DNA from: Duganella sp. Root1480D1
Lineage (GTDB): Bacteria > Pseudomonadota > Gammaproteobacteria > Burkholderiales > Burkholderiaceae_D
Direction: 5' to 3'
Assembly: GCF_001427305.1 (NCBI RefSeq)
Contig: NZ_LMFZ01000012.1
Coordinates: 310,001-374,000, forward strand
Length of the DNA stretch: 64,000 nucleotides
The translations under genes were made by a program, and so were the position numbers. Shown here piece after piece: positions 44,376-52,037 of this stretch. Below the pieces are notes generated by a model. That model did not search any database and had not been told where the DNA came from. It was given only the letters and a program-made list of their open reading frames with translations. The number at the start of each line of letters is the position of its first letter. Within the stretch, counting starts at the first letter, position 1.

Positions 44376-45161
44376 TCAGGGCTTCACGTACTCCACATTC
44401 AAGGCATCGAGCTCACGGCACATTTGGGCAAATGCAGCCTCGCATTGGGGCGGATCGCCTTTCACACCAAGCTCGATGTGGCGCCGGGTCTTCGCATCGC
44501 CCACACTTGGCAGGCTGAAGACCTTGATGCGCGGCCAGGCAGATTCAAGGGCCAGCATCAGCGGAGTCAGCGCGGCTTCCGCTGCCTCGTACACTAACAC
44601 TGATCGCTCAGCGCGGGGCTCACGATTGAACAGGTCGGTGTAGTGCGTGTCGAGTACCCATTCGATCATCGGCCAGGCCATCACCGGAAAGCCGGGCACG
44701 AAGTAATGCGTGCCGTGCGCGAATCCAGCCACGTTGTTATAAGGATTTGGAATAAGCGCGGCGCCTTGCGGGAATTCCGCCATTTGCAGGCGCTGCAGGT
44801 TTTCCGCCGAAGTGAGGTCCGCTACCTCTCCCTTTTCTTCAGCCACCTGGCGCACGCGCTGCTGGATGCTTTCCTTCGCGCCTTCATGCAGCAGCAGCGG
44901 CAACCCCAGCGCGGCAGCGGCGGCCTGCCGCGTATGGTCGTCCGGCGTGGCGCCAATGCCGCCGCAGGAGAACACGATATCGCCGCTGGCAAAGGTGCGC
45001 TTCAGCGTGGCGGTGATGCGCTCGCGGTCATCGCCGAGGAATTCAGCCCACGACAGTTGCAGGCCGCGCGCTGCCAGCAATTGCACCACTTTGGGGAAGT
45101 GCTGGTCGGTCCGCTTGCCGGAAAGGATTTCGTCGCCAATGATGATCAGTCCGATTCGCAT
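44376..45161 (-). CDS. CinA-like molybdopterin-binding domain protein
   Basis: A 261-residue protein starting MRIGLIIIGDEILSGKRTDQ, the hallmark of the MoaB/Mog-fold domain seen at the N-terminus of CinA and in stand-alone proteins. It also has DIVFSCGGIGATPDDHTRQA and VPGFPVMAWPMIEWVL. The deamidase C-terminal domain of full CinA (about 410 residues) is absent, so it is the single-domain type, possibly a nucleotide pyrophosphatase. The start overlaps the EI24 gene by 16 bases, marking it as the last gene of the operon. Confidence 0.88.
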   Translation of the reverse strand: MRIGLIIIGDEILSGKRTDQHFPKVVQLLAARGLQLSWAEFLGDDRERITATLKRTFASGDIVFSCGGIGATPDDHTRQAAAAALGLPLLLHEGAKESIQQRVRQVAEEKGEVADLTSAENLQRLQMAEFPQGAALIPNPYNNVAGFAHGTHYFVPGFPVMAWPMIEWVLDTHYTDLFNREPRAERSVLVYEAAEAALTPLMLALESAWPRIKVFSLPSVGDAKTRRHIELGVKGDPPQCEAAFAQMCRELDALNVEYVKP

Positions 45162-45973
45162 AGGCTTTCCTCGAAAGGTGCATGGCGCAGCTGCGCCAGC
45201 GCTTGCAGACAATAATACTCAAACCACAGGCCGGTGAAGATGAAAATCACCACGTAGACCCAGATCGATGCGGCCAGCAGGATCGGGAAGAAGGCAATCG
45301 CCGCGGCGGCGCCACCCACCCACACCAGCGCCGGCAGCGAACCCGCCAGGCCGGACACCACGCCGATCGACATCAACTGCCAGCGGTGTTCGCGCTGCAG
45401 CCTGGACAGCTCTTCCGCGCTGGCGTAATCGGCCAGCGCGTCGTAGCTCATGACGCGGCTGGTGAGCCAGCCCCACAGCAGCACCGTGGCCAGGCCGGCC
45501 AGCGGCGGGAAGATATACATGGGCAGGATGCACAGCCAGGCCAGCACGAAGATGCCGAAGGCGCCGAACGCCTTGACCACGCCGCCCAGGATCGAGCCGC
45601 CCTGCTTTTTCTCCAGTTGCGGGAAATGGCGGCCGCCAACGTGGCGCACGATGAAGGGCATGGCCGCCACGCCGATGAAGATCATGGCGGTCACGATCAT
45701 CAGCGGCAGCAGCAGGAGCAGCGCAAACAGCGGCACCACGATCGAGCGCAGGCCGCCCAGTCCGATCGATTGCAGCCAGTCGCTGGTGACGCGATAGATT
45801 TCGAATTCGACGAAATGGCCGTGCAGCCAGTCCAGCAGCGGCTGCAGGCCAAGCCATAGCAGCAGCGCCCACACAGCGACTGACAAGACGAAAGGAACAA
45901 TACTCAGCAATAAAATCTTGCCGTGGAACTGGGACAGCAGGGCCCTGCCGTAAGCGTTGATCACTGCGCGCAT
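45146..45973 (-). CDS. EI24-domain (CysZ-like) inner-membrane protein
   Basis: A 275-residue protein with about four to five long hydrophobic segments (LLLSIVPFVLSVAVWALLLW; VVPLFALLLLLPLMIVTAMI; ILPMYIFPPLAGLATVLLWG; and two near the C-terminus) typical of the EI24/CysZ family. CysZ is a sulfate transporter; many EI24 relatives are uncharacterised. The conserved SYDALADYAS follows the third segment. It starts three bases after the hydroxylase stop codon and overlaps the CinA-like gene. Confidence 0.85.
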   Translation of the reverse strand: MRAVINAYGRALLSQFHGKILLLSIVPFVLSVAVWALLLWLGLQPLLDWLHGHFVEFEIYRVTSDWLQSIGLGGLRSIVVPLFALLLLLPLMIVTAMIFIGVAAMPFIVRHVGGRHFPQLEKKQGGSILGGVVKAFGAFGIFVLAWLCILPMYIFPPLAGLATVLLWGWLTSRVMSYDALADYASAEELSRLQREHRWQLMSIGVVSGLAGSLPALVWVGGAAAAIAFFPILLAASIWVYVVIFIFTGLWFEYYCLQALAQLRHAPFEESLCESD

Positions 45974-45976
45974 TAA

Positions 45977-46942
45977 TTAACTCGGTTTCTTTCTCATATA
46001 TTCAAACATCCGCTTCAAGCCAAGCCATTGCTGGGCCCAGAAGCCGCGGCCGTAGTCGCGGCCCGCCAACTGGTCGCGCACCCCGGTCGCTTCGAAGCGC
46101 GGCGTGAAGTTAGCGGTGCGGAAAATAATGTCCCAAATCGGGAACAGCACGGCGAAATTGCAACCTCCCAGCGTGCCCTGCCCTTTCGATTCATGGCCAA
46201 TGCCAATGGCGTGGTGCATGCGGTGGTAGCGCGGCGAAACCAGCAAGCGTTCGCCAATGCGGCCGAAGTGTATACGAACATTGGCGTGTTGCAGGCTTTG
46301 CACGATCCGGGACAGCGACACCAGCAGCACATACTGGCCTGGCGGCACGCCGATGGCCAGCGCCAGCACCGCCATCACGATGTCGCGCAGCAGGTCGTCC
46401 AGCAGGTGGTTGCGGTCGTCGCTCCACAGGTTCATGTTCTGCTGGCTGTGGTGCAGGCTGTGCAGCCCCCACCACCAGTTGAACTTGTGCTCGGCACGGT
46501 GGAACCAGTAATCGGCGAAGTCCAGCACCAGCAGGTAGATGGCGAAGCTGGCCAGCGGATGCATATTGGTGACCAGGTTTTCCAGATTGAAGGGCTGCAC
46601 GCCTTCCATGTGCAAGGCGCCGGAAATGGCGTCCATCAGCGGGTCGAGCGTAAAGAACAGCACCAGCGGAATCAGTCCAAGACGCTGGATGACGGTGTAG
46701 GTGAAGTCATTCCAGCGCGCGCGCTTGTCGGTGAACCGGTGCACCGGGATGGCGGCTTCCAGCGGGCGCAGCACCAGGTAGATCAGCAGCAGTTCGGCCA
46801 TGCCGATCAGCAGCCATTCCGTGCCTTCAAAGGCTTCTTCGGTGATGTCGCCCATGCCGGTGTAGTAGATCAGCGGCTGGATGGCGTTTTCAAACAGCCA
46901 GCCCTGGGCTTGGCCCAGCAGGTCCAGAAAGAATTGAATCAT
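45977..46942 (-). CDS. Sterol desaturase/fatty acid hydroxylase family protein
   Basis: A 321-residue membrane di-iron enzyme. The histidine clusters are present: WFHRAEHKF, LHSLHHSQQNMN and YHRMHHAIG, which bind the iron pair. Several transmembrane helices lie before and between them. The family oxidises lipid acyl chains or sterol-like rings; here the substrate is unknown. The ATG overlaps the deacetylase stop codon by four bases. Placement with a polysaccharide deacetylase suggests an envelope lipid or glycolipid role, which is inference. Confidence 0.9.
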   Translation of the reverse strand: MIQFFLDLLGQAQGWLFENAIQPLIYYTGMGDITEEAFEGTEWLLIGMAELLLIYLVLRPLEAAIPVHRFTDKRARWNDFTYTVIQRLGLIPLVLFFTLDPLMDAISGALHMEGVQPFNLENLVTNMHPLASFAIYLLVLDFADYWFHRAEHKFNWWWGLHSLHHSQQNMNLWSDDRNHLLDDLLRDIVMAVLALAIGVPPGQYVLLVSLSRIVQSLQHANVRIHFGRIGERLLVSPRYHRMHHAIGIGHESKGQGTLGGCNFAVLFPIWDIIFRTANFTPRFEATGVRDQLAGRDYGRGFWAQQWLGLKRMFEYMRKKPS

Positions 46943-47742
46943 TTGCGGTAGTCCGGGTGTTCTCTCAGGGTCGCGAAGCAGAAGCCTTTCTGCTTGAGGC
47001 CTTCAATCAGGGGTTCCAGGTTGGCCGGCGCCCAGGGGTCTTTGCGCGACCAGATGCCCATATGGGCCATGAAGATGTCGCCGTCGCGCAGGCCGTCGAG
47101 GGCGCGTTGCAGCAGTTGCGCGTTGGAAGCGCGTTCCACCGGCAATTCGTCACCGGAGAAGCCGGCCGGCGTGGCCCATCCTGCGTGCTGGTAGCCGCAA
47201 GCCTTGCCGGCCGCCAGCGTGCGCGGGCTGGTTTTGCCGCCGGGGGCGCGCCAGAACGGGTCCAGCGCTTTGCCGGTCAGCTGGTGGAAGCGCTGGTCGA
47301 CGCGGCGCAACTCATCGCAATACTGCTGCGAAGTCCAGTCCTGCACCTTGCCGGCGTGGCCGCCGAACTGCGGCTTGACCGTGATCTTGCCGTGCGCGGC
47401 GTCGCGCACGTAATAAGTATGGTCGAAGGTGTGGGTGCCGAAGGCGTGCCCCTCGGCCACGCGGGCGCGCCAGTAAGCCTGCCAGGACGGATCGAGGCTG
47501 TAATCGCCCTTGACGGTCTTTTCGTTGGCCAGGAAGAAGGTGGCCTTGACCTTTTGCCGCACGAGGACGGCGGCGATCAGGTCGGCCTGCGACTGGCTGC
47601 CGGTGTCGAAGGTCAGGTAGATCGTGCCGTGGCACGCCACAGGTGGCGGCGCAGTTGCGCCGGCGGCCAGCGGCAACAGCGCAGCCAGCGCCAGCACGCG
47701 GGCGGCGAGCGGCGCGGTGCGGGCAGGCGCTGCGGCGTTCAT
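46939..47742 (-). CDS. Polysaccharide deacetylase (NodB homology), secreted
   Basis: A 267-residue protein with a signal peptide (residues 1-30, ARVLALAALLPLAAG). NodB motifs can be followed: TFDTGSQS (motif 1, with Thr replacing the second Asp of the usual TFDDG), GTHTFDH (zinc histidines), FWRAPGGKTS (Arg/Pro motif) and DIFMAHMGIW (motif with catalytic His). It should remove N-acetyl groups from an extracytoplasmic glycan. Its ATG shares bases with the TAA stop codon of the YncE-like gene, and its stop overlaps the hydroxylase start. Confidence 0.9.
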   Translation of the reverse strand: MNAAAPARTAPLAARVLALAALLPLAAGATAPPPVACHGTIYLTFDTGSQSQADLIAAVLVRQKVKATFFLANEKTVKGDYSLDPSWQAYWRARVAEGHAFGTHTFDHTYYVRDAAHGKITVKPQFGGHAGKVQDWTSQQYCDELRRVDQRFHQLTGKALDPFWRAPGGKTSPRTLAAGKACGYQHAGWATPAGFSGDELPVERASNAQLLQRALDGLRDGDIFMAHMGIWSRKDPWAPANLEPLIEGLKQKGFCFATLREHPDYRK

Positions 47743-48710
47743 TACATGCGAGCCGAAGAGTTGGCGAAGAAGACGCCGTGCGGCGAGCGGCCGACCGGAA
47801 TCATCCTGACGACCTTTTTCTGCTGCAGGTCGATCACGGCCACTTTCTTGATCCAGCGCAGCGTGGCCCACATGTATTTGCGGTCGGCGGTGATTTCCAT
47901 GCAATCCGGGCCGCCCGGCACGTCGATGGTGCCGACGTTTTCCAGCGTCTTCTGGTCGATGATGTTGATGGTGTTGGACACCCGGTTCGACACATAGGTG
48001 TAGCGTCCATCGCCCAGGGCGCGGAAATTGTGGGTGCCGGCACCGGCCTTGATGCGCTTGACGGTCTGGCGGGTGCGCCAGTCGATCACTTCAACGTAGT
48101 CGCTACCCATGATCCCGACCAGCAGGTATTTGTCGTCCGGCGTCATGGCGATCCCCGCCGGCAGCTTGCCGACCGGGATGGTCCACAGTACGTTCTGGGT
48201 CTTCAGGTCGACCGCGCTGACCTGGTCGCTGCCCTGCTGGGTGACGAACACGGTGGTGCTCTTGGCGTCGAATGCCACGTGACTAGGCAGTTTTGGCAGC
48301 GGAATCCGCTTGGCCAGCGTCATTTCCTTGCCATTGTAGGAATAGACATCCAGCCGGTGCAGGCGCAGCGAAGTCGCGACGAACCATTTCTGGTCCGGCG
48401 AAAAGCCGATCTGGTACGGGTCGAGGATATCCTTGACGTGGCGCTGCACCTGGCCGGTGACCGGATCCAGGAACACCAGTTCATTGCCCACGGCGCTGGC
48501 GACGATCAACGACTTGTTATCGGGGGTGGCCATCAGGTGGTGGGGCTCTTTCCCCACCGGGAAGGTCTGCAGGCTCTTGTAGCTTTCCTGGTCCAGCAAC
48601 TGGACCGTCGCATCGCGCGAATTGAGCACGACGACAACGTTTGCCTGGACAGACTGCACGCCTGCCAGCAAAGCTAATAAAACTGCTGCGCTACGGATAC
48701 TGCGGAACAT
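47742..48710 (-). CDS. YncE-like beta-propeller (YVTN repeat) protein, exported
   Basis: A 322-residue precursor with a signal peptide (MFRSIRSAAVLLALLAGVQSVQA). The mature part is built of about seven repeats such as PVGKEPHHLMATPDNKSLIV and PVGKLPAGIAMTPDDKYLLV, the YVTN propeller pattern. Such periplasmic proteins bind partners or DNA, or carry quinoprotein-like folds; here the role is unknown. It is the first gene of the operon 48710 to 44376. The upstream in-frame ATG 25 codons earlier would disrupt the signal peptide, so I used this one. Confidence 0.88.
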   Translation of the reverse strand: MFRSIRSAAVLLALLAGVQSVQANVVVVLNSRDATVQLLDQESYKSLQTFPVGKEPHHLMATPDNKSLIVASAVGNELVFLDPVTGQVQRHVKDILDPYQIGFSPDQKWFVATSLRLHRLDVYSYNGKEMTLAKRIPLPKLPSHVAFDAKSTTVFVTQQGSDQVSAVDLKTQNVLWTIPVGKLPAGIAMTPDDKYLLVGIMGSDYVEVIDWRTRQTVKRIKAGAGTHNFRALGDGRYTYVSNRVSNTINIIDQKTLENVGTIDVPGGPDCMEITADRKYMWATLRWIKKVAVIDLQQKKVVRMIPVGRSPHGVFFANSSARM

Positions 48711-48851
48711 GAAAACTCGCTTATTGGTTAAGCCAACCAGTATTTTACGGTCAAACGTCTTGTATAAAGGTATTGCCGACAACATTTAGGGGATATCGGC
48801 CGCGGATGCACTACAATCGCGGCCTGAGTCCCACATTTCCAAGGAATCCAA

Positions 48852-49208
48852 ATGACTATCATCACTAACGCATCCGGCCTGCAATACGACGACATCAAAG
48901 TTGGCGATGGCGCCGAAGCCAAGGCTGGCCAGAATGTCACCGTGCACTACACCGGCTGGCTGCGCAACGACGACGGCAGCAAAGGCCCGAAGTTCGATTC
49001 CTCCAAAGACCGTAACGACCCGTTCGAATTCGCCCTGGGCGCCGGCATGGTGATCCGTGGCTGGGACGAAGGCGTGCAAGGCATGAAAGTCGGCGGCACC
49101 CGTCAGCTGATCATCCCTGCTGAACTGGGCTATGGCTCGCGCGGCGCCGGCGGCGTGATCCCGCCAAACGCCACCCTGATCTTCGACGTGGAACTGCTGG
49201 GCGTTTAA
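48852..49208 (+). CDS. FKBP-type peptidyl-prolyl cis-trans isomerase
   Basis: A 118-residue single-domain FKBP with no signal peptide, so cytoplasmic. The core motifs are GQNVTVHYTGWL, FEFALGAGMVIRGWDEGVQG, QLIIPAELGYGSRGAGGVIPPN and a final LIFDVELLGV. AAGGAA stands seven bases upstream of the ATG. It is divergent from the YncE-led operon and convergent with the anti-sigma gene. Confidence 0.96.
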   Translation: MTIITNASGLQYDDIKVGDGAEAKAGQNVTVHYTGWLRNDDGSKGPKFDSSKDRNDPFEFALGAGMVIRGWDEGVQGMKVGGTRQLIIPAELGYGSRGAGGVIPPNATLIFDVELLGV

Positions 49209-49227
49209 TCCAGCCCCGTGAGGGGGC

Positions 49228-49986
49228 TTAGCGCAGCCACTTGCGCTGCACGGCCTCCTGCTCCGCTTTCGCATCCAGCGGTTGGCCGGCGATACGCTGG
49301 TCGATCGCATCCAACACCTGCGTCGGCATGTCCGCCGCTGCCTGCCGGTATTCCCCCTGTTGTGGCTTGCCCTGGCTTTGCACCGCCAGTTGCACCTTCC
49401 ATGCGCCGCCCTGCTTGCAGGCCAGGCCCGACATATCCTGCGCCGTCGTAAAGCTGCGGCAGTAGCTGTTGTCCTGCGCCAGGAAGCTGGTACCGATGCG
49501 CACCGGGCCGCCGCTGCCGGCCAGTTGCTGGTCCAGCGCCGTCGCCAGGCGCCCTTGCGCCACAAGCATGCCGTCGCGGCTGGCCACCGTTTCGCCGTGG
49601 TCGACCGGCAGCATGCCGACGCCGTAATGGCCGGCCATCACCCCCACCATCAGCATGGCCGCCAGCGCACCCCATTCCGGCCACGACCAGCGCCGGCCGC
49701 GGCTAGCCTTGCGGGCAGCTTGCTGCTCCGCCTCGCGCCGGGCGCGCACGGAATCCAGGCTGACCACGGTGGCCTGGCGCAGCGGCTGCGCCAGCCTTGG
49801 CGGTACCGCTTCCTCCGCCACCGGCGCGAAGGCGGCAAATACGTCGTTGCGCATGGCCTTGTGCTGGGCCACGCGGCGCGCCAGCGCGGCATCCTTGTGC
49901 ATGGCTTCCTCGACCGCACGGCGGGTCACTTCATCCAGTTCGCCGTCGGCATAAGCCATCAGGATTTCGTCGGAAAAACTCTTCAT
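49228..49986 (-). CDS. Membrane anti-sigma factor of the ECF pair
   Basis: A 252-residue protein. The N-terminal cytoplasmic part (FSDEILMAYADGELDEVTRRAV) resembles the zinc-finger-like anti-sigma domain but lacks the HxxxCxxC motif: no cysteine is present there. One transmembrane helix follows near residues 105-125 (WGALAAMLMVGVMAGHYG), then a periplasmic domain of about 125 residues with two cysteines. It overlaps the sigma gene by four bases (ATGA). It presumably holds the sigma factor at the membrane until an envelope signal arrives. Confidence 0.85.
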   Translation of the reverse strand: MKSFSDEILMAYADGELDEVTRRAVEEAMHKDAALARRVAQHKAMRNDVFAAFAPVAEEAVPPRLAQPLRQATVVSLDSVRARREAEQQAARKASRGRRWSWPEWGALAAMLMVGVMAGHYGVGMLPVDHGETVASRDGMLVAQGRLATALDQQLAGSGGPVRIGTSFLAQDNSYCRSFTTAQDMSGLACKQGGAWKVQLAVQSQGKPQQGEYRQAAADMPTQVLDAIDQRIAGQPLDAKAEQEAVQRKWLR

Positions 49987-50486
49987 ACCGTCCTCGCTTG
50001 TTCCGATAACATTTCTTGCAACGCAGTGCGGGCGCGCGCCAGGCGGCTGGTCAGGGTGCCGATCGGAATTTCCAGCACTTCGGCTGCCTCTTTATATGGC
50101 AAACCTTCCACCAGCACCAGGCCGACCACCAGCCGGTGCTCCTCGCTCAGCAGGCTGACGGCTTTTTGCACCGCCATCCGCTGCTGGTGAGCTTCGGCAT
50201 AATCGTCGCCTACGTGCTCGCCCTCCTCTTCCGGCGCAAACAGCTCGCTGCGGCGGGTACGGGAGCGCACTTCGTCGATCCAGGCATTTTTAATAATGCG
50301 GAACAACCAGCTATCCAGGCGGGTTCCCGGCTGGTAAGAGCTGCTGTGCAGGATGGCGCGCTCCACGGAGAGCTGGACCAGGTCGTCGGCATCCTCGCGG
50401 TGCCAGGCCAGGGTACGGGCGAAACGCCGCAGTCGCGGCAACAGTGTGGCGATTTCCTCGTGCAGGGCGCTATCGTTGTCCATCAT
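49983..50486 (-). CDS. ECF-type RNA polymerase sigma factor
   Basis: A 167-residue sigma factor with region 2 (LVQLSVERAILHSSSYQPGT; RLDSWLFRIIKNAWIDEVRS) and region 4 (LSEEHRLVVGLVLVEGLPYK; EAAEVLEIPIGTLTSRLARA). Two adjacent ATGs are possible starts; no ribosome-binding site precedes them. The putative autoregulated promoter ends only nine bases upstream, so the message may be leaderless. The frame is open a further 143 codons upstream but that sequence is non-homologous. It is divergent from the subtilase gene. Confidence 0.9.
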   Translation of the reverse strand: MMDNDSALHEEIATLLPRLRRFARTLAWHREDADDLVQLSVERAILHSSSYQPGTRLDSWLFRIIKNAWIDEVRSRTRRSELFAPEEEGEHVGDDYAEAHQQRMAVQKAVSLLSEEHRLVVGLVLVEGLPYKEAAEVLEIPIGTLTSRLARARTALQEMLSEQARTV

Positions 50487-50493
50487 ATGAAGA

Positions 50494-50535
50494 TAACGAA
50501 TGGGATGGGGATTTTCTTCCCTGTCCCAATCGTTA
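50494..50535. promoter_or_regulatory. Overlapping divergent ECF promoters within an imperfect palindrome
   Basis: On the minus strand GGAAG (50520-50516), 17 bases, CGTT (50498-50495) points to the sigma gene. On the plus strand GGATT (50509-50513), 17 bases, CGTT (50531-50534) points to the subtilase. Together they form a 42-base imperfect palindrome with 18-base arms (15 of 18 paired) around TTTTCT. The same signature recurs at 51962-51987. Confidence 0.6.
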
Positions 50536-50575
50536 ATACAGAATAGATACCGGTAGCCTATATTATCATCCGACC

Positions 50576-51931
50576 ATGTCATCCTTGCGCCCGACTTATA
50601 CCCTGTTGCGTACATGCCGCTGCCTGCTGCTGGCCCTTGGCCTGCTGGCCGGCGCGGGACCTGCGGCAGCGCAAATCGGCCTGCCCGGCATGCCGCAGCT
50701 TCCCGGCGGACTGTCCTCCCGTCTCGGCGACAACAGCTTGCGCGACCGCCTGCGCGAAACGTTGCTCGATACCACCGAGCTGCCGCGCAAGGTGGCGCTG
50801 GACCAGCTTCGGTCGCTGAATATGCGCGATTTACTGCAGCGCCATCCGGCGCAGCTGGAGCCGGATCCTTCCGGTTTCCCAATCGTGCGCAGGGAGATCC
50901 TGGCGTGGTCGCCATCGGAGGCCGGTCTTGCCGCAGCCGCCGCGATCCGGCTGGCCGAGACCGGCCGCCAGGAAATGCCGGAGATCGGCCAGGTGCTGGT
51001 GACCTTGAGGGTACCGGAAGGCGTCGCCACGGCCGACGCGCTGGCCAGGCTGCGCGCGGCCGATCCTGAGGGCAGCTACGATTTCAACCACTTGTATACA
51101 GGGGCCGAGTCTGTCGGCGAGGAGGAGGCGGCCGGCGTGCCGGGCATGGAAACCAGCGGCGCCGGTACCACCGGTGCGGCCGGCGGCGAGGTGCGCGTCG
51201 GGCTGGTAGACAGCGGGGTCGATGGCAGCCACGAGGTATTTGAAAAAGCCCGGATCGTGCGCTGGGGCTGTGACGGCGCCTCGCGCCCCGCCCCCCACGG
51301 CACGGCTGTCGGCGCCCTGATGATAGGCAAGTCCGAACGTTTCACCGGCGCACAGCCCGGTGCCAAGCTGTATGCCGCAGATATCTATTGCGACCAGCCG
51401 ACAGGCGGCTCGGCGAGCCAGATCGTGCAAGCCCTGGCCTGGCTGGCGAGAGAACAGGTAGGCGTCATCAATATCAGCCTGGTCGGCCCGCCCAACCAGA
51501 TGCTGGGCCGCGTGGTGCAGGCAATGGTGACGCGCGGTCACCTGCTGGTGGCGGCGGTCGGCAATGACGGGCCGGCGGCTCCTCCTTTGTATCCAGCCAG
51601 TTATCCCGGCGTAGTCGGCGTTACCGGCATCGACCCGAAACGCCACCCGCTGCCGGAAGCTGCGCGCGGACCACAGGTGATGTTCGCGGCGCCGGGCAGC
51701 CAGATGGCGGCAGCCGCCATCGGCACGCCACCGTACAAGCTGGTACGCGGAACGAGTTTTGCCTCGCCGCTGGTGGCGGCACTGCTGGCGCCACGCCTTC
51801 CTTCCCCGTCCCCGGCGCAGGCCGCCGAAGCGGTATCTGCACTGGCCGCCAGCGCCAGCGCAGCCGGCGAAGGCACCGGGCGCGGCGTTGTGGCGGAAAA
51901 CCTGCGTATTCCCCCTTCCGCCTTCCGCTGA
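50576..51931 (+). CDS. Secreted S8-family (subtilisin-like) serine protease
   Basis: A 451-residue precursor: signal peptide (LLLALGLLAGAGPAAAQ), a propeptide-like region to about residue 200, and a compact subtilase domain with D212 (RVGLVDSGVDG), H241 (APHGTAVGAL) and S394 (RGTSFASPLVAAL). The oxyanion Asn is in VAAVGNDGPA. Triad spacing matches subtilisin closely. It is divergent from the sigma/anti-sigma operon and followed by the repeat-protein gene; shared promoter-like signatures suggest one regulon. It might process that repeat protein or the anti-sigma factor. Confidence 0.92.
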   Translation: MSSLRPTYTLLRTCRCLLLALGLLAGAGPAAAQIGLPGMPQLPGGLSSRLGDNSLRDRLRETLLDTTELPRKVALDQLRSLNMRDLLQRHPAQLEPDPSGFPIVRREILAWSPSEAGLAAAAAIRLAETGRQEMPEIGQVLVTLRVPEGVATADALARLRAADPEGSYDFNHLYTGAESVGEEEAAGVPGMETSGAGTTGAAGGEVRVGLVDSGVDGSHEVFEKARIVRWGCDGASRPAPHGTAVGALMIGKSERFTGAQPGAKLYAADIYCDQPTGGSASQIVQALAWLAREQVGVINISLVGPPNQMLGRVVQAMVTRGHLLVAAVGNDGPAAPPLYPASYPGVVGVTGIDPKRHPLPEAARGPQVMFAAPGSQMAAAAIGTPPYKLVRGTSFASPLVAALLAPRLPSPSPAQAAEAVSALAASASAAGEGTGRGVVAENLRIPPSAFR

Positions 51932-51961
51932 AAAAAAATTCAAAATTTTTTTCGAAGGGAT

Positions 51962-51987
51962 GGAAGAAATCCCAAACCCGGTTCGTT
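51962..51987 (+). promoter_or_regulatory. Putative ECF promoter of the repeat-protein gene
   Basis: GGAAG (51962-51966), 17 bases, CGTT (51984-51987), with an inner ATCCCAAACCC similar to ATCCCCATCCC before the sigma gene. It lies 50 bases upstream of the ATG. An AT-rich palindrome (51932-51951) separates it from the subtilase stop codon. Confidence 0.6.
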
Positions 51988-52037
51988 CTCTGTATGTAAG
52001 CGGCGGATTTCCCGCAGCCAGACTAAGGAGAACTGAT

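Noticed and set aside
50487..50915. Upstream extension of the sigma factor frame over the subtilase start
   Set aside because: Not sigma-like, overlaps the divergent gene, and region 2 begins after the chosen ATG.
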